A stretch of DNA of 64,000 nt from a bacterium (lineage in GTDB: Bacteria > Babelota > Babeliae > Babelales > GCA-2401785). Where the stretch lies: assembly GCA_023249975.1 (NCBI GenBank), contig JAHFBP010000007.1:1-64000 (forward strand), in the 5' to 3' direction. Shown in pieces: positions 1-9,692 of this stretch (its first letter is position 1; every line of letters starts with the position of its first letter). The notes under the pieces were generated by a model. The model saw nothing but the letters and a program-made list of their open reading frames with translations. It did no database searches and had not been told where the DNA came from. The position numbers and the translations under genes are program-made.

Positions 1-537
1 GAATTGATTTTACTCTCCAGCCTGTATCTCTACAAAGAGGCTCGCAACTTTACACCAAAGCGGCTTGTGGAAATTAAAAATTTACTCATTAAACAAGAAA
101 CCTGGACTGAAAGTTATATCCAAGAAAGCTTGAACAAATACTTTATTGCAAGCGGCATTGTCCCATTGATTGTTATTCAAAGTGGCAGCATGGCTGAATT
201 GATCAAAACTAATGATAATTTTGGATTTATTGTACCCAAAGAAGGCACTCTCATCAGTGTTGAAAATTTGGTCATTCCAAAAGGTTCAAAAAAATCAGTA
301 GCTGCGCACAAACTTATTGACTACATTCTTTCCGAAAAAGTTTTACTAGATGCATATGGCAAGTGTGGCTATTTCCCTTCAAATAAACACGCACTTCATG
401 AAATTGAAAAACAAGCTCCACCTGAAAAATCATTGATTCCCAAAGACTCACTCTTTTCTCAACTGCATCCATTTCACAACGAAATTGGACTCCGTTACAT
501 TTCAGACCTATGGCTCAAAGTTCAAACCGCACAATAA
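1..537 (+). CDS. ABC transporter substrate-binding protein, spermidine/putrescine (PotD) type, 3' part
   Basis: The reading frame is open from the first base of the window, so the true start lies upstream and only about the last 178 residues are seen. The C-terminal half resembles periplasmic polyamine-binding proteins of the PotD family. It has the FGFIVPKEGTLISVENLVIP stretch, then an AAHKLIDYILSEK helix and a GYFPSNKHAL segment, the usual order near the end of these proteins. The family binds a small cation outside the inner membrane and passes it to a PotBC permease, whose genes are not in the window. The gene lies 15 bases before the signal peptidase gene on the same strand. Family fairly sure; substrate not determinable. 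Confidence 0.75.
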   Translation, partial: ELILLSSLYLYKEARNFTPKRLVEIKNLLIKQETWTESYIQESLNKYFIASGIVPLIVIQSGSMAELIKTNDNFGFIVPKEGTLISVENLVIPKGSKKSVAAHKLIDYILSEKVLLDAYGKCGYFPSNKHALHEIEKQAPPEKSLIPKDSLFSQLHPFHNEIGLRYISDLWLKVQTAQ

Positions 538-552
538 TAGAATTGGAAAATC

Positions 553-1749
553 ATGGAAAAAATCAGACTGCAGTTCAAAGAATTTTCAGCCAAATACCGA
601 CAACGGCTTAGTTTCTTCAATCAAACTGCTGACCAGTGGCTGAATGAAGAATACGTTTCTGATGCCCGAGAATTGCGTGCATTACTTAATGAACTGAAGA
701 GCATTATAGTGACCCTTGATCAAGAACTTGCCAAAGATCCAAGTGCTCTTAATGAAAAATTTGCTGCTGAACAATTTGACCGCGCCCGCACAATTTATAA
801 AGAAATTCATGAACTGACCAAGCCTCTTTGGCGCCAATGGCTCGAAACCATTCTCATTGTCGGATCTCTCGCTATTTTCATCCGCACATTTTTATTCACA
901 CTATATTATGTTCCAACCGGATCGGCTGAAGGTCCTGCAAAGTATAATATTTTGGTGGGAGACCATTTGTGGGGCAATAAAATGGCCTACTATCTTGATG
1001 AAATCAAACGTGGTGATTTGGTTATTTTCGATCCACCAAAATTTAATTATGCTCCCAAAAATACGATCAGTTATTTTTGGCAAAAATATGTTGGATTTCC
1101 TATTCCTATGCTGGGACTGAAAGAAGGCCCAACGTGCTGGGTCAAACGCGTAATTGGCATTCCTGGTGATACAGTTGAAGGCCGCATTGAAGAAGGCAAG
1201 CCTGTAATTTACCTCAACGGCCAAAAGCTCGATGAATTTTACAAAAATCCGCTGCCTTTAATTCATGCGCGTAAAACAACCGGTTTTTTACGCAACCCCA
1301 TTATTCCTTTGCTTGGTTGGATTTTGAAAAAAGAAACTAAGCGTGTTAATTACACCTTTGATCCAAGTAAGCCTATTGATCAACAAGATTTTTATAATTT
1401 GTATGAATACGAGGTTGTCAAAAATCCCCTCACAGGAAAGCCTATTTTGACCTATCCTGATGATTACCGACCGGAAGACAGCTTTGTTTCGATCACACTC
1501 CCCAAAGATAAATATTGGGTCATGGGTGACAATCGCCGCAACAGCGGAGACAGTCGAGCCTGGGGGATGTTAGATCGCTCACTCATCAAAGGACGCGCAA
1601 GCTTTATCGTTTATTCAATCGACACCGAAGAATTTGCTTGGCCCTTTGAATTGCTCAAACATCCTATTGATTTTTGGACCAAAAAATTACGTTGGTGGCG
1701 CACAGGCAACAGCCTTGCCAACCCACTACCTGTTGGACGTCAAAAGTAA
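553..1749 (+). CDS. lepB: Signal peptidase I (398 aa)
   Basis: This S26 serine protease removes signal peptides from Sec-exported preproteins at the outer face of the inner membrane. Visible elements are a charged, coiled-coil-like N-terminal region (residues 1-95), one membrane segment (about 97-119), the catalytic serine in YYVPTGSAEG (Ser124), the general-base lysine in WVKRVIGIPGD (Lys198) and the conserved MGDNRRNSGDSR box near residue 325. The residue after Ser124 is Ala and the following sequence is EGPA, whereas the family normally reads Ser-Met-x-Pro-Thr. The long cytosolic N-terminus and a second-half insertion make it larger than many LepB proteins. A purine-rich GGAAAA lies before the ATG. 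The enzyme fits the many signal-peptide-bearing proteins encoded nearby. Confidence 0.92.
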   Translation: MEKIRLQFKEFSAKYRQRLSFFNQTADQWLNEEYVSDARELRALLNELKSIIVTLDQELAKDPSALNEKFAAEQFDRARTIYKEIHELTKPLWRQWLETILIVGSLAIFIRTFLFTLYYVPTGSAEGPAKYNILVGDHLWGNKMAYYLDEIKRGDLVIFDPPKFNYAPKNTISYFWQKYVGFPIPMLGLKEGPTCWVKRVIGIPGDTVEGRIEEGKPVIYLNGQKLDEFYKNPLPLIHARKTTGFLRNPIIPLLGWILKKETKRVNYTFDPSKPIDQQDFYNLYEYEVVKNPLTGKPILTYPDDYRPEDSFVSITLPKDKYWVMGDNRRNSGDSRAWGMLDRSLIKGRASFIVYSIDTEEFAWPFELLKHPIDFWTKKLRWWRTGNSLANPLPVGRQK

Positions 1750-1783
1750 AATCAATTATGCGGATGGGGCCGAAGTTCTTGGG

Positions 1784-3532
1784 CTATGGTTTAAGAGCCT
1801 TTGCTTCTGCCTTCATTCCATATGTTTTAACAAAATTTTGATCAATTGGTAGACCAGGTGTTGTTAACTTATTCAAAAAGTCTCCATATTTCTCAATCGC
1901 CTTGAAAAGTGCTGATAATGCTATGTACAAATAAGGCTCTTTCCATCCAACTGGATTGAAAATAGTCCACGCCATCCGCTCTTTTGCTTGCTGAATCAAT
2001 TTTACGACTTGATCAAAAAACTCTGGATCGATAAGGTCTGAATTAAATTGTGTAAATTGATTCGTCAATGCAACAAGCCCATCTCTATAAGTTCCCTTAC
2101 ATGAGACATCGTTGTTAATCTCATTATTAATCTGAACAGCAATATTCGTAATCCATGCTCTGTGAGTGGCTACAGAAACATTCCCTTTGTCTTCCGCTAT
2201 TTTGAGGGAACCGGTGATGGTCATTTTTTCTGCATCAGAAAGACTGCTGTAGAAAAGTGGACTATTTCTCAAAGCATTCAAGGTCTGGGCAACAGCCACA
2301 TATGATGCTTTTTTCCACAATATATCCACAATCCCCCATGACATTTTATCAATCATAGTTTTTGCAGCTGCCATGAGTTGCGTAGCAATTATGGGATCAA
2401 CATTTTCTGTCGCCTGATAACTTATCACCATATTTTTCAAATCTTGTGCAACTGACTGTATATCACCATCTTTTGTCCCACTTGTTAATTTAATCAACCG
2501 CAACTTAAGATTAATATTGTCAAATGCCCTCGTATCTAATAATACATTGCTCGCAGATCTACTTGGAGCTACTTGTACAGCGGGCTGAACAATAGGCACA
2601 ATTGCTTGATCGAACGAAACTGATTGGTCAACAGAAGGTGTAATATCTGACTGAACACTTTGAGGCTGTGACTGCACAACTTGTTGCCGTGCCTTGCGAG
2701 GCATTTCTTGTATTGTACTCACTGGCGCTACTTGATTGAAATCTTCTCCGGTAGGCATATCTGGCTGACTTGGTTGGTTTAGACTTACAGGAGCCATTAA
2801 GGTATCACTTATTTGTCCACCACCCATATTCATCATCGCTCGTTGATATTTTCCCGGTGGCAATAAATTAAATATACTATTGTTTGCAAGTTCTTGAAGA
2901 TCAACCACCTTTGCAAACAATTCATTACTTTGTTGTAAATACGCTGCCCATTCAGTAGGAAGAGATAACACCAGTTTAAACAATCCCTCTTTTACTGTTT
3001 GATTGTACCCAGAACCCCTTACCACAGCACGATGAATACTATCAACTAGGTCATTTACAATATCCTTACAATCACTCAATGCCTTACTCTGACTATCTGG
3101 ATCATTTTGATTATAGGCTGAACCAATCGTATTAATTCTACGAAAAAATTCACCTAACAATCCGTCCAAATATTCAGGAGTTGCCACAGTGTTTCTTAAT
3201 TGACTCATCACTGAATTAAAATTTTTTCTACCAAAAGAGCTGGTGACATCCTGATTTCGGGGGAAAATACGTTTCTTTGGCGAAACAGGAACTGAATAAC
3301 TATCAGATTGAGCCAAGCTACGCTTTCTTGATGGAACTGAAGCTGAATAATCAACTGATGGCTGCGAAACAGAAGAATCTTCCATGGTTACATCAGAATA
3401 CTGTTGATCAGAATTATCAATCATAGTTGTATCAGCCATTGCTGCATCATAAGAATCAGTAGATTCACATATAGATCCAAACACCAATAATAGTGCTAAT
3501 CCCATAGCTTTGGTACGATTAAATGCACTCAT
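1784..3532 (-). CDS. Secreted protein of unknown function (582 aa)
   Basis: Not recognised. The open frame begins at 3553, but an AGGGGG ribosome-binding site sits just upstream of the ATG at 3532, giving MSAFNRTKAMGLALLLVFG, a convincing Sec signal peptide. Residues about 20-110 are rich in Ser, Asp and Gln and look disordered, with a short basic patch (RKR...KKRIFPRN). A second Gln/Pro/Val-rich stretch lies around residues 245-320. The two remaining parts are predicted to be alpha-helical. The gene is convergent with lepB, with only 34 bases between them. A secreted host-interaction protein is possible, but nothing in the sequence identifies a function. Confidence 0.7.
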   Translation of the reverse strand: MSAFNRTKAMGLALLLVFGSICESTDSYDAAMADTTMIDNSDQQYSDVTMEDSSVSQPSVDYSASVPSRKRSLAQSDSYSVPVSPKKRIFPRNQDVTSSFGRKNFNSVMSQLRNTVATPEYLDGLLGEFFRRINTIGSAYNQNDPDSQSKALSDCKDIVNDLVDSIHRAVVRGSGYNQTVKEGLFKLVLSLPTEWAAYLQQSNELFAKVVDLQELANNSIFNLLPPGKYQRAMMNMGGGQISDTLMAPVSLNQPSQPDMPTGEDFNQVAPVSTIQEMPRKARQQVVQSQPQSVQSDITPSVDQSVSFDQAIVPIVQPAVQVAPSRSASNVLLDTRAFDNINLKLRLIKLTSGTKDGDIQSVAQDLKNMVISYQATENVDPIIATQLMAAAKTMIDKMSWGIVDILWKKASYVAVAQTLNALRNSPLFYSSLSDAEKMTITGSLKIAEDKGNVSVATHRAWITNIAVQINNEINNDVSCKGTYRDGLVALTNQFTQFNSDLIDPEFFDQVVKLIQQAKERMAWTIFNPVGWKEPYLYIALSALFKAIEKYGDFLNKLTTPGLPIDQNFVKTYGMKAEAKALKP

Positions 3533-3622
3533 TATTCCCCCTTGGCCGATCATTATGTGAAATAAAATTACAATGACACAATATCAAGATATCGCTCTGC
3601 CTCTTTCAAAAGCAATAAATTA

Positions 3623-5071
3623 ATGGAAAACCCTATGAAAAACCTCCTTCCTGTGGCCTGCAACACCAATTATGTCCAAAAAAATGGAACTTTTGTTGCG
3701 ATACAAGGAGAAAAAAAAGATGGTTTTTTGTATGTTTTACAAGCCATCACCCAGGGAGCTACCAAAATAGTATGCTCTAAAACGGCCACAGAACTTCAAG
3801 ATATTGGCTGCCCCTGCTCGACAAAATCAACTATTTGGAAAAGCCACCCTGAAGGACTGCAATGCCCAAATTGCCAAACTCTTTTTGTCTCAACCGAAGA
3901 TCCACAGCGTGAACTTGCAAAACTTTCGGCCCAAGCAGCCGACTGGCCAGCCAACAAACTCACGATGATTGGAATTACAGGAACTAATGGCAAGACAACC
4001 ACCACCTGGCTCATTGATCACATTTTACGCATAGCTGGCCAGAAAACTGCTCTAATCGGATCACTTGAATATCACATTAACAACGCCGTCACGCCCAGCA
4101 CCCTGACCACGCCATCGGCTGATTTTTTGCAAAACTTTTTAAAGTGCGCTGTTGATGCAGGCGTTACCCATGTCATTATGGAAGTTTCTGCACACGGACT
4201 GAGTCAAAACCGGGTCGGGGCAATACATTTTGATGCCATTGGATTTACTAACCTGACCCAAGATCATCTTGATTATTACCCATCAATGGAAAATTATTTC
4301 ACAGCCAAAGTCCAATTAATCAGTCAACTCAAGCCATTGAGCAAGGCTGTGGTAAATACTTCAGACTCTTGGGGAGGAAAATTCGCGCAACTGTGTAGCA
4401 ATCAACTTATACCTTTTAATCATGACCATATTAACATCACCACAACCTTGAATGGTACCTCCTGTACACTTGCAGACCAAACTTACACCTCACCCCTTAT
4501 TGGCAACTTCAATGGTTCGAATATGGCCATGGCTATTTTAATCGCCCAAAATTTGAATATTGAAAATCACATAATCCATCAAGCACTGCAATCATTCAAT
4601 CCCGTCCCTGGACGTATGAACCTTTATAAACTAAAAACTGGAGCTTTTGCATGCATTGACTATGCTCACAATCCCGGCGGAATGCACGCAACATTGTCGA
4701 CATTAAAACCATTGACCAACAATTTAACCGTTATTTTTGGGGCTGGCGGAGATCGTGATAACACAAAACGCCCTCAGATGGGCACCATTACAGCTGAATA
4801 CGCCAATACTATTGTTCTAACCAGTGACAATCCACGATCAGAAAATCCCCATGAAATTATTAACCAAATCAAGGCTGGAATCCCACCAACTTTTTTCGGA
4901 AATATTATGATAGATCCTGATCGCAAACAAGCGATTGAATCAGCAATTGCAACTTCAAAACCTGGTGACATTATTGCCATTCTAGGAAAGGGGGCTGAAG
5001 AATACCAAATCATTGGTGATCAAAAAATACCGATGAGTGATCTGCAAAATATTACTGATTGGATACTATAA
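3623..5071 (+). CDS. murE: UDP-N-acetylmuramoyl-tripeptide synthase, meso-diaminopimelate-adding (482 aa)
   Basis: This cytosolic ATP-dependent ligase adds the third amino acid to the UDP-MurNAc-dipeptide peptidoglycan precursor. Seen in order are an N-terminal domain (FVAIQGEKKDG), the ATP loop GITGTNGKTTTT (residues 117-128), the substrate motifs TTPSAD and MEVSAHGL, the DYAHNPGG motif, GAGGDRDNTKRP and the DNPR signature at residues 402-405. DNPR is the hallmark of enzymes that add meso-diaminopimelate, so DAP-type peptidoglycan is predicted. The N-terminal domain carries an unusual insertion with four cysteines (63, 65, 81, 84) spaced like a small zinc site. A second ATG at codon 5 is an alternative start; no strong ribosome-binding site separates the two. 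Confidence 0.95.
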   Translation: MENPMKNLLPVACNTNYVQKNGTFVAIQGEKKDGFLYVLQAITQGATKIVCSKTATELQDIGCPCSTKSTIWKSHPEGLQCPNCQTLFVSTEDPQRELAKLSAQAADWPANKLTMIGITGTNGKTTTTWLIDHILRIAGQKTALIGSLEYHINNAVTPSTLTTPSADFLQNFLKCAVDAGVTHVIMEVSAHGLSQNRVGAIHFDAIGFTNLTQDHLDYYPSMENYFTAKVQLISQLKPLSKAVVNTSDSWGGKFAQLCSNQLIPFNHDHINITTTLNGTSCTLADQTYTSPLIGNFNGSNMAMAILIAQNLNIENHIIHQALQSFNPVPGRMNLYKLKTGAFACIDYAHNPGGMHATLSTLKPLTNNLTVIFGAGGDRDNTKRPQMGTITAEYANTIVLTSDNPRSENPHEIINQIKAGIPPTFFGNIMIDPDRKQAIESAIATSKPGDIIAILGKGAEEYQIIGDQKIPMSDLQNITDWIL

Positions 5072-5170
5072 AGTGGCATTTTGGCTTTACAAAAGAGTTA
5101 CTAAATTTTAAACTTAGTTTTCACTTATTTAGGGATAATTATTGTCACATGTTTTTTTGGAGATTGTTGG

Positions 5171-7153
5171 ATGGATATTAACAGCCATTTGTTATTGTTT
5201 CTTGTTGCCTCATTCGCGGGGATTTGTACGGTCTTAGTATCATTATGGTCACTTGCTCAAAAAACTGGGCATGATGCAAAAGCTGAAAATATTGCGTCAC
5301 TCATTCGTAATGGTGCAATGACCTTTTTACACAAAGAATATTCTATCCTTGCACTTGTTATCATGTTTGTTTCAGGCATTCTTTTCTTCACAGCATCATG
5401 GCAAGCATCATTAGCTTATGCAATTGGTGCATTGTCATCCATGTTTGCTGGATTTGTTGGCATGCATGCTGCAACGCGTGCAAATCTCAAAACAACTCTA
5501 GCCGCTCGTGATCAAGGCGAACGCTCAGCCTTTTTGGCCGCCCTTGTTGGTGGATCAGTCATGGGCTTTGTTGTTGCAACACTCGTTCTTTTGTGTCTTG
5601 GTTCATTGTTTTTTGTATTTTACGGACACGATCAATTTGAACGCATCCTCACCTGCTTTGCAATTGGCGCAAGCTCAATAGCATTGTTTGCTCGTGTTGG
5701 TGGTGGAATTTTCACCAAAGCTGCTGACGTTGGCGCTGACCTTGTTGGAAAAGTTGAAGCTGGAATCCCAGAAGACGATCCACGCAATCCTGCCGTTATT
5801 GCTGATAACGTGGGTGACTGCGTTGGCGATACTGCCGGTATGGGCGCAGACATTTTTGAATCATGTGTAGCCTCAATTGTTGCAAGCATGGTTTTGGCCG
5901 TTGAATTTTTTCCTGACAATTTGACTCTTGCTGGACTTCCTTTGGTTCTTTCAGCAATTGGTCTTTTTGCTTCTGTTATCGGGTTTGTTGCTGTGTTTTT
6001 CATGCGTGCAGCTCCTGGTAAATTGTTACACTATTCAACCTATGTTGCACTCATCGCCTTCCTTGCAGGTGCATTTAAGTACATTCAATACGCAGAAATT
6101 GACATCAACCTTTTCGGCTCAGTTGTTCTTGGTGCCGCAACTGGATTCATCATTGGTCAAATTACTGAGCATTACACCAACGGATCGCCCATCGAAAAAT
6201 TGGCACACGCATCATCATCTGGTGCTGCAACCAACGTTATTTATGGCCTTTCACTTGGGTTTGAATCAGTTGTCGTTCCACTCTGGTCAATTGCGGCCAT
6301 CGTGTTTGCATCATTCCAATATTTTGGTGGCCTTTTTGGTGTAGCCATTGCAGCAGTTTCTATGCTTGCAACGGTTGGTATCACCATGTCAGTTGATGCT
6401 TACGGCCCCATTGCAGACAATGCTGGTGGTATCTCTGAAATGGCAGGATTTGGACCAGAGGTTCGCAAAATTACCGATAAACTTGATTCTCTTGGTAACA
6501 TGACTGCGGCGCTTGGAAAAGGGTTTGCTATTGGCTCAGCCGCGCTTGCTGCTCTTGCAACATTTGCTGCATTTTGCCAAGCAGCCAAACTTGATGCGCT
6601 TAACTTAGTTGATCCATATGTTATTGCTGGAATGTTCATTGGCGGCTCAATGCCCTTCATGCTTTCTGCATTTACTATGCGTTCAGTTGGATCTGCCGCT
6701 TGGAAAATGGTTCAAGAAGTTCGTAAACAATTCCGTGAAATTCCAGGATTGATGGAAGGAACTGCACAACCTAATTATAATCGTTGTATTGAAATCAGTA
6801 CCACTGCAGCATTACAAGAAATGTTGCTTCCTGGTGCTTTGACCATCATCGCTCCAATCTTTGTTAAATTTGCATTTGGATTGCATGGCAATTATGTTCT
6901 TGGTGGATTCTTGGTAGGTGCGACCATTGTTGGTGTGCCACTTGCCTTGTTCATGACGAACAGTGGCGGATGTTGGGATAATGCTAAAAAATACATCGAA
7001 GCTGGACACATGGGTGGAAAAGGTTCCGATGCTCATAAATCTGCAGTTGTTGGTGACACCATTGGCGACCCATTTAAAGATACATCTGGCCCATCATTGA
7101 ACATCTTGATCAAATTAATGTCAGTTTTGGCCTTGTTGCTCGCAACATACTAA
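5171..7153 (+). CDS. hppA: Membrane-bound cation-translocating pyrophosphatase, K+-dependent type (660 aa)
   Basis: This polytopic inner-membrane pump hydrolyses pyrophosphate and exports H+ or Na+. Catalytic segments are visible: [20 protein letters not shown] followed by [19 protein letters not shown], and the C-terminal [14 protein letters not shown] and [15 protein letters not shown] blocks. About 16 hydrophobic segments span the chain. The determinant that separates K+-dependent from K+-independent enzymes reads [10 protein letters not shown], with Ala446 and Gly449 and no lysine, which is the K+-dependent pattern. Whether it moves H+ or Na+ cannot be settled by eye. A GGAG ribosome-binding site precedes the ATG and a strong terminator follows. 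In reduced genomes such a pump recovers energy from biosynthetic pyrophosphate. Confidence 0.95.
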   Translation: MDINSHLLLFLVASFAGICTVLVSLWSLAQKTGHDAKAENIASLIRNGAMTFLHKEYSILALVIMFVSGILFFTASWQASLAYAIGALSSMFAGFVGMHAATRANLKTTLAARDQGERSAFLAALVGGSVMGFVVATLVLLCLGSLFFVFYGHDQFERILTCFAIGASSIALFARVGGGIFTKAADVGADLVGKVEAGIPEDDPRNPAVIADNVGDCVGDTAGMGADIFESCVASIVASMVLAVEFFPDNLTLAGLPLVLSAIGLFASVIGFVAVFFMRAAPGKLLHYSTYVALIAFLAGAFKYIQYAEIDINLFGSVVLGAATGFIIGQITEHYTNGSPIEKLAHASSSGAATNVIYGLSLGFESVVVPLWSIAAIVFASFQYFGGLFGVAIAAVSMLATVGITMSVDAYGPIADNAGGISEMAGFGPEVRKITDKLDSLGNMTAALGKGFAIGSAALAALATFAAFCQAAKLDALNLVDPYVIAGMFIGGSMPFMLSAFTMRSVGSAAWKMVQEVRKQFREIPGLMEGTAQPNYNRCIEISTTAALQEMLLPGALTIIAPIFVKFAFGLHGNYVLGGFLVGATIVGVPLALFMTNSGGCWDNAKKYIEAGHMGGKGSDAHKSAVVGDTIGDPFKDTSGPSLNILIKLMSVLALLLATY

Positions 7154-7178
7154 AACCATTAACTCCTTAAATTATTTC

Positions 7179-7217
7179 AAAAAATACCCCGTTGAATTCA
7201 GCGGGGTATTTTTTTTG
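7179..7217. terminator. Bidirectional intrinsic terminator between hppA and the LRR gene
   Basis: The arms ATACCCCG and CGGGGTAT are flanked by A and T tracts, and the inner TGAATTCA palindrome extends the stem. Placed between convergent genes, it can end transcription from both sides. Confidence 0.85.
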
Positions 7218-7232
7218 TTTTCACATTAATAC

Positions 7233-8546
7233 CTATCGCGGAGTAACGGTCTCCAAACATGCAGGCCGCTTTCCACTTTTTCTCTTGGGAGTGCCATATC
7301 CTGACCGTGGAGTATCTGGCCCGCCAAAAGGAAGGGTTGCCCCTGGTAAGACTCCATCAATATATCGAGACTTTGGAGAGCGTACTGGCATATCTGGATG
7401 AGTTGGAGTGCCAGGCCGACTTGTGTGTCCCATCTCATCTACATGATACCCCTGCTTACGACGAAACCGTGCAAGTGGAGAATCTAATACTCCTGCCGCA
7501 CTGACAGCATCAGAAGGACTTGTCATCTCACGTAATCGCTTGGGTGTCAAAAGCTTAGCTACATGATAAGCCGAAACAATCACCTCAAGTCCTGGCTTAT
7601 CTGAAATACAGCCATTAATTCCATCGAGTGGATTCTCCTCAAGGCACAATACCTCCAATTGCGATAAATTTTGTAAGTGATCAACAATCCGTATTCGATT
7701 TCGACTCAAATCGAGAAGAACTAATCCCTCAAGTGCCCCTAAAACCCTAGGTATCAATTCGAATGAATTTTCTGAAAGATATAATGCCTTAAGCCTACGA
7801 AGCCCACTCATTCCGAGAGGCAAAGTAGTCAACTCATTATGCTCCAGATGCAAATCTCTTAAACGATACAATTGCCCAAACTGTTCAGGCAAAGCCGTCA
7901 ATGAGTTATGATCAAGTCTTAACCCTCTCAAATTTGAAATCAATCCTATTACAGAAGGAACGTCCTCAAGCCAATTATGGTCTAGAAATAGCACTTCAAG
8001 CGCAAGCAGATGCTGTATTTTTGAAGGGATGTGTTTTATTCGATTTTCAGATAAATATAAAAATCTTAAATTCGTCAGACCCTCAAAAAAACCACCTGGA
8101 ATATCTGTAATCCTATTTCGTGAAAGATTAATGCTCTGCAAATCTCTTAACTTAGTTCCCAATTTAGTAGGAATAGACTTAATAAGATTGTTTTGAAAAT
8201 CAAGCGCTATTACATGAGTAAATTTCAACATTTCATCTGGAATTTGACGCATAAAATTTCCCTGAGACTTAAGCTCTCTTACTTGCTCATGGTTTTCGAA
8301 ATAAAAAACATCAATTTCTTCAAGAAGTGTCCCTATTAAATTCGTCCCGATATGATTAAGATCAATAATATAAATATCTTTACCATCATCATCTCGAGAT
8401 TTTATAACATGTGATTCAATGATATCAGCAAGAACCATGCTTGTGGTAACACGATTCAAATGAAAAAAAGCAAAGCAACACCATCCTGCGTTTAGTGAAG
8501 TTGTTAGCACAAAAAAACAGAAGACTGTTATTGTAAAAGTGCGCAT
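7233..8546 (-). CDS. Secreted leucine-rich-repeat protein (437 aa)
   Basis: The likely start is the ATG at 8546, giving MRTFTITVFCFFVLTTSLNA, a Sec signal peptide; the frame is open further upstream into trxB. Roughly nine LRR units of about 23 residues occupy residues 110-315, with repeated L..L.L..N.L..LP patterns such as LRGLRLDHNSLTALP. This is the bacterial/plant-type LRR consensus common in effectors. The last 80 residues are rich in Pro, Arg, Ser and Gly (for example SRPGTPTHPDMPVRSPKSR) and look disordered. A very strong hairpin at 8551-8596 lies directly before the start. Secreted LRR proteins usually bind other proteins; a host-interaction role is inferred, not shown. Confidence 0.8.
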   Translation of the reverse strand: MRTFTITVFCFFVLTTSLNAGWCCFAFFHLNRVTTSMVLADIIESHVIKSRDDDGKDIYIIDLNHIGTNLIGTLLEEIDVFYFENHEQVRELKSQGNFMRQIPDEMLKFTHVIALDFQNNLIKSIPTKLGTKLRDLQSINLSRNRITDIPGGFFEGLTNLRFLYLSENRIKHIPSKIQHLLALEVLFLDHNWLEDVPSVIGLISNLRGLRLDHNSLTALPEQFGQLYRLRDLHLEHNELTTLPLGMSGLRRLKALYLSENSFELIPRVLGALEGLVLLDLSRNRIRIVDHLQNLSQLEVLCLEENPLDGINGCISDKPGLEVIVSAYHVAKLLTPKRLREMTSPSDAVSAAGVLDSPLARFRRKQGYHVDEMGHTSRPGTPTHPDMPVRSPKSRYIDGVLPGATLPFGGPDTPRSGYGTPKRKSGKRPACLETVTPR

Positions 8547-8550
8547 AAAA

Positions 8551-8596
8551 AAGCCCCCCAGCCTATAACCCCATAAGGTCATAGTAGCAAGGGGGG
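8551..8596 (-). terminator. Intrinsic terminator of trxB that also covers the LRR gene's ribosome-binding site
   Basis: On the minus strand GCCCCCC pairs with GGGGGGC around an inner stem CTATGACC/GGTTATAG and is followed by TTTTTT. The next three bases are the ATG of the LRR gene, so the GGGGGG arm is also its only visible ribosome-binding site. Confidence 0.8.
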
Positions 8597-8622
8597 CAAT
8601 TCGCTGAAAAGAAAGATTGTTT

Positions 8623-9537
8623 TTAGAGTGTCGCCAGGTACCACTGAACTTCAAGAGCTGCGGCACACCCTTCTCCTGCTGCCGTCACAGCCTGACGATA
8701 CCGAAAATCGGAGACATCTCCCGCATAAAAAACTCCTGGAACATTGGTCGCATAGCGCGGCTTTGCTACAATGTAACCCCAGTTGTCGAGTTCAATGTGC
8801 CCCTTGAAAGGAGTTGAATTAGGATTCATACCAATTGACACAAAGGCACCTTCAATCATTTTTTTGTCTTCTTGGCCCGTTAGCAGATTTTTGATGGTCA
8901 AACTATTAACCGATTGACCATCCCCCTCAAAGCCCGTTACCGTTGAATTGAAGATGCAGGTAACTTTTTCATGCCCAATAACTTTATATTTAATTGGATC
9001 ATTGGCCGTCATTGTGGCGGTGTTTTGAATAATCGTCAGACTTTTTACAAAATTAAGTAAATGCTCAGCCTCGGTCATAGCTGTGTTGCCACCCCCAATA
9101 ACTACCACATTTTTATTTCTAAAAAATGGGGCATCGCAGGTAGCGCACACGGAAATTCCACGGCCAAAATACTGGTCTTCTCCTGGCACACCAAGCCGTT
9201 TATTGGAAGATCCCGTAGCAATAATGATGGACAATGCTTCAATCATTTGATTGCCAACCATTATTTTTAGAGGACGGCCAGAAAAGTCGACCGACTTGAC
9301 TGATCCTGACATAAATTTTGAACCACACTTTTCGGCCTGTGAACGCATACTCTTCATTAAGTGTATGCCATCCACACTTTCGTAACTTGGCCAGTTTTCA
9401 ACCTTTGTGGTCAACATTAATTGCCCACCAGGAAGAGGCCCTTCAATAATCAATGGCTCAAGACCAGCTCGTCCTGCATAAATGCCTGCGGTCAGACCAG
9501 CCGGTCCCGATCCAATAATCACTAATTTATGTATCAT
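8623..9537 (-). CDS. trxB: Thioredoxin reductase, FAD-dependent (304 aa)
   Basis: This cytosolic flavoprotein reduces thioredoxin. The FAD-binding GSGPAGLTAGIYAGRAG (residues 9-25) and GGQLMLTTKVENWP, the redox-active CATCD (Cys131 and Cys134), a second dinucleotide fold GGGNTAMTEAEHL and the C-terminal FYAGDVSDFRYRQ block are all present. The HRRxxxR motif that normally binds the 2'-phosphate of NADPH is missing: the aligned region reads IIQNTATMTAND. The enzyme may therefore use NADH or another donor. The gene ends at the terminator described above. Length is normal for the low-molecular-weight family. No thioredoxin gene with a CxxC is seen nearby. Confidence 0.92.
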   Translation of the reverse strand: MIHKLVIIGSGPAGLTAGIYAGRAGLEPLIIEGPLPGGQLMLTTKVENWPSYESVDGIHLMKSMRSQAEKCGSKFMSGSVKSVDFSGRPLKIMVGNQMIEALSIIIATGSSNKRLGVPGEDQYFGRGISVCATCDAPFFRNKNVVVIGGGNTAMTEAEHLLNFVKSLTIIQNTATMTANDPIKYKVIGHEKVTCIFNSTVTGFEGDGQSVNSLTIKNLLTGQEDKKMIEGAFVSIGMNPNSTPFKGHIELDNWGYIVAKPRYATNVPGVFYAGDVSDFRYRQAVTAAGEGCAAALEVQWYLATL

Positions 9538-9692
9538 GTCTTTCCTTCTTTATAAAAGTCAGTGAATCTCCCAAAATAATGCTGATAACCTATCTTGGCG
9601 AGCTCTTCTTCTTTTTTATTATTATTGTATTAAAATAGAAGTTTAATTCCTTGATAAATAATCTTAATATAATCTCTACAGTGAAAAACTAC

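Noticed and set aside
5632-6003. Open frame of 123 codons opposite hppA
   Set aside because: It mirrors the alanine- and glycine-rich coding of a certain gene, has no ribosome-binding site and no protein-like composition.
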